A stretch of DNA of 45,329 bases from Saccoglossus kowalevskii. Its lineage: Eukaryota; Hemichordata; Enteropneusta; Harrimaniidae. Positions 12,661 through 23,106 of the stretch are shown here, piece by piece. Location of the stretch: the NCBI RefSeq assembly GCF_000003605.2, contig NW_003134354.1:255492-300820 (forward strand), written 5' to 3'. The notes under the pieces are model-generated. The model was not told the DNA's origin and made no database searches. It saw only the letters and a program-made list of their open reading frames with translations. A program made the position numbers and the translations under genes. Position 1 is the stretch's first letter. Every line of letters begins with the position of its first letter.

Positions 12661-13578
12661 ACCTAATTGCATTATAATTAATGTCTCACAATTTTCTCGG
12701 TGCCGAGAACTATGTATATTTAGGGCAATTCTGTGGTACACATCATTAGAAACTAGGCAAAATTCAATAGCAACACTTGCAGATTGTTTTGTGGGACCTT
12801 CAGTGCTCTCCATGGTTGTCTGGAAATGGTGAAAAATAACTGCGCAAGTTCATTAAGGCACTGAACAGCTTGTTATTTTATTTCACAAAAGTAATGCGCA
12901 ACTATAAATTACGACAAGTGTGTTGAGTAATTCCATGTACGATAATGGCTTCAGCGGAGTACACAACCAACTGCAATTTTAAATGGTAGATGCACATTTC
13001 AATTATTTTACTTCCTGGTCATAAGTAAAATCTGATCTTGATGGGCGTAACATTAATCACACCCACTGCAGCACAAAAAATTATGAATTGATTGTCCATG
13101 CTGCATAGTGTGCACAGCCTTCTAACATGCACACTGATTACGTAGGGATCCAGAGTCCAAATGGAATCCCCAAATTAAAGTCAGACTGCTTTAAGAAAAA
13201 AATAAAATTGTAGTGACTGTATAGGCACAGAACAAAAATGTTGTGGCCTCTCATTACATTTTTACACTTTCGTTCATAAAATATGAATTTCATTTTACCA
13301 AAATACAAAACTACCAGTAGCAAGATGTTTTTCAAGGTCACTATATCAATGTATGCGTTTCTGTTGCGTCAATGACATGCCAGTGAAATAGCACAGCCAA
13401 TTGCATCACAGCACATCTTTGTGCGTCAGTGTAATATTGGCTTAGAGGGCACACACTAATGCTGCATCAGTTTGAGTCCTGTGGTATGTGATACATTGAA
13501 CTACCTCGGGAGATGTATATGGAGAATGCAACACACAGCAAGTAAAACAAGTTTTAAATAGAGTATTTTTTCCTGAAC
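12661..13578. other. Intergenic spacer between convergent SETD3 and UBR7
   Basis: About 0.9 kb between the inferred 3' ends of two convergent genes. A 67-codon open frame at 13138-13341 (minus) matches nothing known and is low complexity. No repeats or RNA genes seen. Confidence 0.6.
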
Positions 13579-13584
13579 TTTATT
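13579..13584 (-). terminator. Polyadenylation signal AATAAA for UBR7
   Basis: TTTATT on the plus strand reads AATAAA on the UBR7 strand, about 320 bases after the stop codon. It is the first canonical signal found downstream of UBR7. Confidence 0.5.
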
Positions 13585-13904
13585 TTTTTTTTATGCTTTG
13601 AAAGCTAAACTTACAGATTTTCACACACACACACAACATTGAGAGAGATGACGTAAATTCATTGTATGTAAATGAGAACATTTTTCCTGCATACCATTAA
13701 AAATTAATTAAGTTGACCTGATTATATCTGATCTAAAATTTGTGGTAAACTTTGTGCAAGAAAGTTACAAGGCAGTGACAAAGAAATAATAAATGTAAGT
13801 CTCAAATTACAAAATTACAGATACGTGTGACTATTTTCATTAAAAAAATGTGTACACATGATTTGATTAAAAGTGGTTCACTATGCATGATTGGCTATTT
13901 AAAT

Positions 13905-16900
13905 TCAGCGACAGAAATGCTGTACTTTTGGTCCAGAGTCGGTTCTTTGTCGCTTTCTTGCCTGCATGGTTTCAAAGAACTCTGAGATGTCTTCCGCTCT
14001 GACCACCTAAAAAAATATTGAATTGTTAGTGTAAAAATATAAAATAAAAAGGATGTACATATAAACAATGTAGATAACGCAAAATGCAATCTAATACTAG
14101 GTCAGTTTTTCAGTAATGTGGACCACATACATACAAAGCCAAGCATGGCAGTCCCTGTGGTTAAAATTTCAGACCCTCAGTTTAAAAATGAACAAGATCT
14201 GGTGTCTGACATTTAAAAATGTCATCTGCCACCCCCCCTATATTTCTAACATAAGAATAAAATAGAAAGTTCAAGTAGGTGTAGACACTGCAAAATTGTT
14301 CTTACTTTTCCTTGGTCCACAAAACTTTTCAGATAATCTTTCAGTTCAGTCTTCATATCATTATATCCTAAAAATGGCAAATACAAAATGATTGATTATT
14401 TCTCAACAAAACTACCGAGGGGTGATATATATTAACATTCAGACTGCTAAAGCACATTCAAAACAAAAATGTCTAAATATGCCTTTAAAGTTGCACTCTT
14501 GAAAATGATAGAACTTTATTGAAATCTTGGGACCATTACGCAGCATGTCCATGTCTTAATTTTCATGGATTGTTGAAAAAAATGTGGATTCACCAGGATG
14601 CATCATTTCAAATTAGGGTCCACAGTACCCATGGTAATAAGAACTGGTGAATCATAATGAATCCTCATACGTGCAAATCAAACAAATCTCACCATGCATA
14701 ACTTCTACTTGCTGCACCCTATCCATATTAGACAAGGCTCTTATTCCTTGTTCATACTGTGAACCATCTGTCTGTTTAGACTTGCCATGTTCTTCATATT
14801 GATGTACCGTATCTTTCAAATCTGTTAGGAATGCCACATGTTTTTCTTCATATAGTTGCTAGTAGGCAGAGAAAGTAGAAGTAGTTTCAGTTTTCATGAA
14901 TATGCAATACAAGTCTTGCGAGATCTGGCAGATGAGTGTGTTACAAGTTACTGTGCGAGACACAATGTTCATGAGTCAGTAAAAATCATGGAATTTTCGT
15001 AGCGGAGTGTCTGTGACTTTTGCAAAATTTTGTCTTCACAAACTCAAAATTCTGAAATCGCAAACATTTCTAGCAGTGAATATTCAACATTTAAAAAAAA
15101 AAACTCAGGAACTTATCAATAACAATGACAAAGAAATCAGAATTATACAAAGTCAGTAAATAACTGCTCGCTATGACAACACTGCCAGTAATGACAGGAA
15201 AGTATCCTTCGAACTTTCTAAGTCATTCCACGTGAGATCTCATCACGCGAGCTGGAAATTTCCAGTTTTAATCCAACTTCTGAATTGCTATTCAGAATGA
15301 TGGAGCATCAAATATGCCTGAGTTCACTCTTAAAGAAGTCATTAAAATTCTAATTTTTCACTACTGAGCATATACTCTCACCATAGAAATCAAAGTAAAA
15401 ATAACATTGCCAGAAATTTCAGACATTGTTTCCTTGAAAAACAAGTCATTGAAAATGACACAGTCCCCGTTAAACTTTTGAAAGTTCCCTTTGTGCTCGT
15501 CATATTAAAGCGGAGGGGTTGTTGCGAGAGTGTCCTTGAAACTTGAGTTCCAAGTGGCGCATACAACAGATTGTTTATTTACACCAAAACACGTGTTCCG
15601 TGTAGTAGTAATATGGCCACAAATAAAAACAGTTGTTATTCGGCCATCTTTGATCTGATTATGAAACACACTGATATGTATGATGTATGTGCCAAATACG
15701 AATGAAAATGGTACATAAATTGTGGTAATATAGTAGTAAGGCCAAAAAGTCAGATGGCTGTCAATCGGCCATCCTTGACCAGATTTTGAAACAAATTGTC
15801 ATGGACATGCATCCTAACATGTATAAAGTACATGCATGTGCCAAATTTGAATGAAAACTGACAGAGCACGTCCAAAATACAACATTTTCAAAAAACAAGA
15901 TGGCTGCCAGTCGGCCACCTTTGATCCAATTGTGAAATAAATCGTCATGGACATGTATCCTAAAAAAAAACAAGATGCATGCCAGTCGACCATCTTTGAT
16001 CCAATTGTGAAATAAATCGTCATGGACATGTATCCTAACATGTATAACCTATGTTCCAAGTTTGAATGAAAACTGACAAAGCATGTCCAAAATACAACAT
16101 TTTCAAAAAACAAGATGGCTGCCAGTCGGCCATTTTGAATCAAATCGCTAAACCACTGCATGTGCATATGTCCCACATAAAATACTAGGCACATGCAAAG
16201 AATGAACAGAATCGGTCCAAGGGATTCTGAGATATGACTCCGAACGGACGGACGCACGGACGGAGACCGAATTATAAGTCCCCGTTTTCGGACTTTGCCC
16301 GAACGGGGACTAATTAACCTAATTTAAAAAAACAAAGAAAGTATGACGATATAATATAATTAATTTAATTGTCTCTTGAAGGAGTAACACTACTGGTACT
16401 ACGATAATAAAATATTGCTCTTGAGAAGTACAGTAGCTTACCATACACTCGGCACAAGTGCACAATTTCTTTCTCCATCCTGTGGGCCAGAATGTTGCCT
16501 GATCTTCAGCAGGTACACCTCGCTTCTTCAATTCCTGCAATTTACATGAATTAGACATCACTTCTACAGACGAATCATTCGAAGAAGCGTTTGCTTCCCC
16601 TTGTTCAGCCACATCACTGCTTCTAGTCTCAGTCTCATTTCGATTTGCCCCTTCTCCAGAACTTTGTTTATTTTCATCTGCCACCTTGAGTCCATCATTT
16701 CCATTTGTAACCTCTTTACCCTGCAATCAATGCAATACAGATAACTGGTGAATAGAAATATTTCATAGGGTTACATGATTCTGTCCTTTTTTTAAGCACC
16801 TCTTTCTTTAACTTGAGAATCAATATATCTTGTAAGTGAACAATAAGTATACAATATAAATTGTGTAGTAAAAAGTATTATATTATTTTTGCTATTTTTT

Positions 16901-19900
16901 TTTTAAAGATTTGTAGCTACAGAACAGTACTGTAAAATTTGTATTAGAAGCTGCGGCTTCTATTACAATGGTAAAATGCAACAGAGAGGATACGGTTTCT
17001 ATAAGAGCATTTACACATATGAGAAATGATTAATATTTGATTCTCAATTATTCAAATAGAATGGGAGCGACTTCTATTAGGGATGCGGCTTATGGTACTA
17101 GATTTCCATATTTGACAGTATAGGAAAACACACACAGATACACAATAATTATTATGGAGCAGCAACTCCAAAAATTATGCAAGAAATCCAGTCCAACAGG
17201 TTATATTATTACAACCTGATTTGAATATTGTCATAAAGAAACTGCCAACGACAGCATTTGTTATAAGTACATATTAAGTACTTTACTTTTGCTAAAGGGA
17301 TGGAATCAGTGAAAATACTTTTTTTCCCCTATATCTTTCATTCAACTCAAAATCATTGAAAATAAACTTTATACAAACGGCAAAAATGTCTTTTCAGGAA
17401 AAAATAATTACACTAAAAAGATATTATGCAGTATTGTCAAGCAGTCTTCCCTGTCTGAAATTCACCAAATAAAATCTACACAACCAATAGTCTTACCTGT
17501 TGACCTTCAATATGATCCACTAATTTGTCTCCATCCGATGTGGAAGCGTGACCGCCTTCAACGTTTATAGGTACCTTGGAATCATCTGTAACAATTTTCA
17601 TCTCAACAGAGCTGACCACATATGGCCAAAGGAAATCACAAACCTGCATACAACTCCGGCATATCATCTCCTCATAGTCCAGATTCAGTGGTGGTGTAGC
17701 TCCAAGATGCTGTGAATGAAGACAACTACATAAAGCAAGTATGTCATCAGAAGTGTGTATTCTACAGTTCTATTAATGTTTTTCTGTTCTCCAGTTGTTC
17801 TTTACTAATATCGTGCACACTATACATATTTCAAAATATAAATATTCCTCTTGGCTGGGGCTAAACTAATTTCCAACAAGCAGCCTATCCACTGAGATAG
17901 CTTCGCTGTCAGCAATGCACATTTCAATTAAAGAATTGAAGATATCATCACAAAATGAACAAATCTTAGAAAGGGTCCACCTTAGGAACCTATATGCAAA
18001 TGAACTTGCGGTTTTCAAGAAGTCGAAAAAGTAAAAAGTGGATGCAGACTGACAATAATATGATTGGCTAAAATCTCATCTATATATATGCTCAGTTTCT
18101 GAGAATGATGCTGCTTTAAAGTTTATCACAGACACAGAAAAGCTGACGTTCATAATTTGTGAAAACAAGTAATGCATATTTTACACACATTGTATATGTT
18201 GCATGGGACACGTATCTAACAAGGCATGGAGCAAAGACTGAGATACTATATCATGAACCAAATCTCGTACCAAAATCGACAGATTTATTTCAAAACTGTT
18301 TTTCTTTTCTTTAATTAACAAGTCCTTTAATAACTCCACCAATGTTAAAGTTATCTTTTGTTAAGAATTTTCATAAAATAAACATGCATATAGCTTATTC
18401 TATACTTTCTATTCTATAAATTTTGATAAAGATCTGTAGCAGCAAGCTACAAGATATGTAAAAATGAGGTTGTTTTGTAGATACCAAGCTCTGACGTTTC
18501 CACATATTTTATTTTGAGAGTACTGGAGGTTGTTATTACAAACATACAACATCATTAAGTGTAAACAAAGCAGCAAGCTACAGTTCATACTCTGCCGTTA
18601 ATGTTCTCATTATCCATCCACAAACATTACATGAGTACACGTATATATTGGAAGGTGGATGGGACCTCACACTTTTAATCTAATTTGTGATTATGTAAAG
18701 TACCAGTACATGGGGAATTCAGTGCATACTCACCCTACCATGAAACCAGTCTTCACACACTATGCATTGGATCATTTCATCTTCAATCTGAAGAAAACAT
18801 AACAAAAAAAACAAAGTGTCAATCTACGAGACAAATTCAAAACCTTATTATACATTTCGTAAAATTACCGCTCACCATGAGAAAGATTATATTTAACTCT
18901 GTATCTGTGACGTTTTTGGAACTACTTTATTGCATGCATCAGAATATATACTTTTGTAATGGTGTTATATGTCACCTCATCACCCGTGTATTGATATGTA
19001 AAAAATAGTGCCGTTGGTGTAACTGAAAATGCCTGAATAAACAGAAAGTTAAATTTGAAAGCTCTCTGGTTTCTTGGATGTTTCGCGTGTTCCTGTGTCA
19101 ACACATCACAGTGTCGTACTTGTATACAATGTATATACATAATGAGTAATGCCCCATTGTGTTAAGTAAAAAACAGATTTAATGCTGATTCAGCAACATC
19201 CTAATTAGATGGAATGAATTTTCAGAAAGAAAAGTATGTGAAATTGAAAAGAAAAAGTGATCTTACTTTATCTTCTGGGTCAGGGTAGGGTCTTTTACAG
19301 ATACAATACAACCCTCGGAAATTATCGTTGTATTTATTGTCACTATTTACCTTCGCTTTATTCTGAAAAATACAATGGTTTATGTGTGTACAATAAAGCT
19401 GATGATCAATCAGACGACCCGACCCGCGAGTCGGGCATGCGAGGCAATTCCTGATGTCATATGTCAATGAAGTAATACAGTATATGATGAGTGACTTACG
19501 GTGAAGAATTTACATGTCATATTTGGGAATCTGTCATTTCCACAATCACATGTGAAATTCCTACAAAAAACAAACAAACACATAAGACTTGTTAAATACA
19601 AACTTGAGTTGAAAATACTTGTATGCAAAATAATAACTACTAGGCAATACAAGACATCTAGCTCAATTATTGTATTATTCACACTATGTATAATTACATT
19701 GAGTGGCGCCCCAATTGAGTGAGAAAACGTACTACACGAAATACCAACAAAGTCACGACTCGAATCCAGTACGAATCACCCATCTGGTATACACAGAACC
19801 AGCCAACATATTATTTAGAACACAATAGGGGTACTTTATTAACTAATGCTACAAAGTATACTACATGTTTCGGTTCTACAAATGCCTGAATTACAATACT

Positions 19901-22900
19901 CGGCATGCTTGCATACAAAGTCAAAAAGGCCAGCTAGGCTACTGGCAATAATACAAAAACCAAAATTGGTACCACTAAAATAATGGGAGGGAGAAAACAG
20001 AACCAGCAGCTGAACAAATGCAGTTAAGAATGGTGCACACAACTGAATGACAGTGGACCATACCTCTATCCCACATGAAATGCAAATGAGCTAGTCAGAT
20101 AATTTAAACAAATAAGCATGAGCTTGGTAATATACAATGAATATCTGGCTGAAATTATGCAATGTTGACTATATAGAAATTATTGATGCAAATTTCATAA
20201 TGCACAAGTGAATTTGATTGAGGCTGCCAACAAGACATGCATTTCTAATCAAGAAGGAAAAGACATGCAGATCACACACACATGGAAATTGCAATGAAAA
20301 CTGTAATGCAGGTATTCACCTTTTTGTATACATTTCCACCAAATCATGCCCTTCATGACACTCGTAACTACATGCCAAACAGACACCAGCTGGATCCATA
20401 TCTGAAGTGATGCAAGTAGCGCAGGCATAAATCGCTTGACGATTAACAGCACCCTAAGGAATATAACAAACTGTTAACAGACTGTTTATAACAACACTAT
20501 TTCAAAACTGGTACCGTAATATGATGATAGTGTATATACCGTATTTATCCGGCTAAGAGCCCATGCCCGGACAAAAGTCCACCCCACACTTTTGATAAAA
20601 TAAAGGAGTTGAGGTCATATCCTAGCAAACGCCCAGGGGTGTTTTTTCTACACCTGTAATAAAATAAAAAAACAAAAACCTATTTTTGTTCGTTGTATTA
20701 ACAGTTTACTTCCTTGCAGTTTGTTTTGATTCTGATAACAAAATTTGAAAAAAATAAATGTCAATTGCGTAAAACGACCACTGTTTACGTAGTTAGCGTC
20801 GCCGACAATGAACCAACGTTTCAATATTGTAGCAACCCGTACCTGGGAGAGTGGTTTAAAGCACGTTGTTTTGGCTTTATAAAATATTTGCGAATCCATA
20901 ACTGGGGCCAGCAATTTTGCAATGTCATGCCGAAGACTGCAAACTTTTTTTACCATCTTTCACCACAGCTATTGCATTTCATGGAAATTATTCTTCTGTC
21001 GTTGGAAAAAAACATCTTCCTATTTTAAGCCCACCGCGATATCCATACAACTTGCTGAATGGTAACTTTCACCATGATTGATGAACGAACGCCTAGTCTG
21101 ATAAAAAAGCGATGTTGAATTTACCTCCATGACGAAACACTAATAGTGATGTAATTCTTAGCCAATCAGTAAAGCGGATGCTTAAAGGTCAAAGATGATT
21201 GCCAGACGGTAAACAAAAGCATTGTGCCAGTCGTTTGCCGCGACCCCATTTTTCTTGTCTCTTTATTCTGATTAGACGTGAATTAAAAGTGCCAAGCTAT
21301 CAGACAGCGACATCCGTGGATTAAATGTGCTAAGTCAAAATTGTGTGGGACAACATCGACAAACTTCAAGACGAAGCTATAGGGATTTTAGTTCGATCGC
21401 GACAGTGGCGCAGACTTGGAATTTCAGGGTTTTGACTTTTACGAAGATAGCAATGAACGTACAAATAGAGATTCCAAAAATTTTTTTTATCTAACAACTA
21501 TGAACTTTCGTAATTTTACTGCGTAAATTATTATTGATCTTGTATGGCTGTTGATCCGGTAATTGTCGAAAACCGGAAATAATTCACGTGTATGGGGCGG
21601 CGTGTTTGTCGATGGGGATATTCTAATTCAAATGAATCTTCACTCTTGATTTTTATTTTTTCTTGTTTTAATATTTGTCACATTCTAAGCAATAAATTAT
21701 TTCTTGTTACACTTCTAATGCTGCATATTGTTCATTTATTTTTGTTGCATGTTTTTATTTGTTGTTTTTCTCCCTGTCGCAGTTCAATCTGCGTGTTGCC
21801 AATTTTCATGATTTTTCGTTTTTTTTTGCCGGGGATATTTGGACAAATGCCCACCCCTTCTTTTTGGCGATTTTCCAAGTTCAGGACCCTGCGCTTATAC
21901 CCGGATAAATACGGTAGTCACAAATATAATCAAGACTTCTTGTGGGTGTGCATGATGACAATATGACCCAATCCATTTTAGGAAATTTGTCTCTGACAGA
22001 ATTAGTTAGTAAAGACATTGATTGAAGTATTCTTTATTGAATTTTATCTATATGCAAGATTGACTTTCTCATGAAAAAAAACTACTACCGATAATACATT
22101 TAAAATGTTGCATAGTTCAAAAACCTGTCAACCAACCACAATGCAATTACTTTGTGGGTGAATATAGTAATCTACAATCTCCAGGTCGACGAACCTTTTA
22201 CTGTTTATTCTTGTTCAGGCAATAAATAATAATTTCTTATGAACCTAAAACTAGTTTTACATTTTAAATGTTTGCACTGAACAGTACGTAGTTTGTCATG
22301 ATTTAGACAAAGCCATTTGTCAACAATGTCCATTAACAAAAGACCTCTAAGAAATTTATTATACAGTCAATGCTCAATAAATTTTTCTATTGGTTTTTAC
22401 TGTAACATACATTTTTATAAATGTTTTCTAAGTTTCCTTAACCATTCACTACTTCATACTGAACAAAGTACAATGACCCAAGCCAGCATTTTTCAAAACA
22501 GTAGTTTCATAGTGTTTACTATTGTCACCAAAGAAAGAAACCCCGAGAACTGTTTTGTCAATCGATGCGTTTGGAATTTTAACCTGGAATTTCAAATAAG
22601 AAATTACTCACTTATGCAAGCTAAACTACGTAATTTGTGTACGAACGGGGGGTGAGATCGGCTGACAATGGATATAAGTAATTCGCAATTCCAGTCTATT
22701 TGTTTGTGTGGTTTGTCAACAAATCCTAATTGTATGAAGGGACTATACGAGTGTATTGCTACCTACGTGCATTTGAAAAACATAAACGCAACTACACTAT
22801 TCAACAGTACCAAAAACCAACAAATAGCAGGACTATGAAACTATTACTACAGGTACAGTTGTACTAGTAACAATGAATTACGGTACGCTATTTGTCGAAC

Positions 22901-23103
22901 ACAGTATCTCTATTCCTGTACGACTTGAATTGGATATAATTAACTGTTACCTGGACATAAGTACAGTATTTGTCATCACTGCCACCAAGAACGGCATTCG
23001 CTTCATCCTCGAGCTCTTCACTTTCTTCTAATACATCCACCATAGAAAGACTGACGTCTGCATCTTTGTCTGTCAATGCCGTGGACCCTTTCTCTTCCGC
23101 CAT
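13905..23103 (-). CDS. UBR7: UBR7, UBR-box and PHD-finger E3 ubiquitin ligase (10 coding exons)
   Basis: Coding exons in transcript order: 23103-22951, 20453-20320, 19560-19500, 19362-19267, 18787-18734, 17709-17497, 16720-16442, 14858-14693, 14367-14306, 14006-13905. All introns are GT-AG and the sum is 1320 bases (439 residues; human 425). The N-terminus has VDVLEESEELEDEANAVLGG, almost as in human. The UBR box (about 44-116) keeps its zinc ligands: Cys47, Cys62, Cys65, Cys76, Cys79, His84/His87, Cys100, Cys102, Cys112. The PHD finger (about 133-189) has Cys136, Cys138, Cys156, Cys159, His164, Cys183, Cys186, with His167 where a standard C4HC3 finger has Cys; human UBR7 also has His there. 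A variable acidic linker (about 215-295) precedes the conserved TFWPTGWRKKLCTC segment, the ALSNMDRVQQVE segment and the family tail. Human UBR7 is reported to ubiquitinate histone H2B Lys120 and to handle histone H3. The product is probably nuclear. The linker is the only region not clearly alignable. Confidence 0.96.
15505..15603. mobile_element. TTAA-type MITE, copy 2, right end lost (UBR7 intron 7)
   Basis: Begins TTAAAGCGGAGGGGTTGTTG and shares ATTGTTTATTTACAC and an ACACGTGTTC/ACACATGTTG block with the copy at 11149. The matching right inverted repeat and TTAA are absent; hairpin element copy 2 begins at about this point, so it may have been truncated there. Confidence 0.6.
15610..16313 (-). 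mobile_element. Hairpin-ended element with internal tandem repeats, copy 2 (UBR7 intron 7)
   Basis: In inverse orientation to copy 1, it ends in the same 10-bp stem (AGTCCCCGTT at 16277-16286, AACGGGGACT at 16302-16311), next to a GGACGGACGCACGGACGG tract. The body has about five variable units of up to 145 bases, each holding a form of AAGATGGCTGCCAGTCGGCC, at about 15635, 15752, 15897, 15972 (a shortened spacing) and 16112. The two copies agree exactly from the hairpin out to GGGGACTAA and then diverge, which defines the hairpin end. Open frames across it on the minus strand are repeat artefacts. The far boundary is approximate. Confidence 0.75.
16928..17120. mobile_element. Small MITE-like element with TACTGT/ACAGTA ends (UBR7 intron 6)
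   Basis: The left end TACTGTAAAATTTG and the inverse of the right end (TACTGTCAAATATG) match at 12 of 14 bases. The inside contains repeated forms of GCGGCTTCTATTA in both orientations. No coding capacity. The superfamily is not determined; a TA target site is possible but not proven. Confidence 0.55.
17930..18090 (+). repeat. Dispersed repeat, single unit, related to 8212-8520 (UBR7 intron 5)
   Basis: It carries GAATTGAAGATATCATCA, AAATGAACAAATCT, a GGTCCACC block, AACTTGCGGTTTTC and AAGAAGTCGAAAA, in the same order as the SETD3 intron 9 copy. No coding content. Confidence 0.65.
20537..21916. mobile_element. TA-flanked inverted-repeat element, 1.4 kb (UBR7 intron 1)
   Basis: The termini are CCGTATTTATCCGG (20539-20552) and its exact complement CCGGATAAATACGG (21901-21914). 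Each is bordered by TA, giving a TA target duplication at 20537-20538 and 21915-21916. TA duplication fits the Tc1/mariner/pogo group, but no transposase motif was found in either strand. Frames at 20714-21028 (+), 20648-20956 (-) and 21592-21966 (+) show no known domain. I read it as a non-autonomous copy. It fills most of UBR7 intron 1 and does not touch the flanking exons. Confidence 0.8.
21917..22950 (-). other. Proximal part of UBR7 intron 1, nothing recognised
   Basis: About 1 kb of AT-rich intron between the inverted-repeat element and coding exon 1. A 112-codon open frame at 22317-22655 (plus) has no recognisable domain and unremarkable composition. The donor reads CAG|GTAACA. Confidence 0.55.
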
Positions 23104-23106
23104 CTT
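23094..23106 (-). promoter_or_regulatory. YY1-type element AAGATGGCGGAAG overlapping the UBR7 start codon
   Basis: The start-codon context on the minus strand is AAGATGGCGGAAG, a near-exact YY1 consensus (AANATGGCGGC type), with the ATG inside it and G at +4. In vertebrates such motifs just downstream of housekeeping promoters are known to hold YY1 and help place initiation. A TATA-like AATATATAG at 23158-23150 lies about 50 bases upstream, giving room for only a very short 5' leader. Binding is inferred. Confidence 0.5.

Noticed and set aside
15761-16257. Minus-strand frames of 147 and 70 codons in UBR7 intron 7
   Set aside because: They are read through the internal repeats of hairpin element copy 2; the peptides echo the DNA repeat and match no protein family.
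19690-19800. Second tRNA-like site (GACTCGAATCC) in UBR7 intron 2
   Set aside because: Isolated B-box resemblance without A box or stems.
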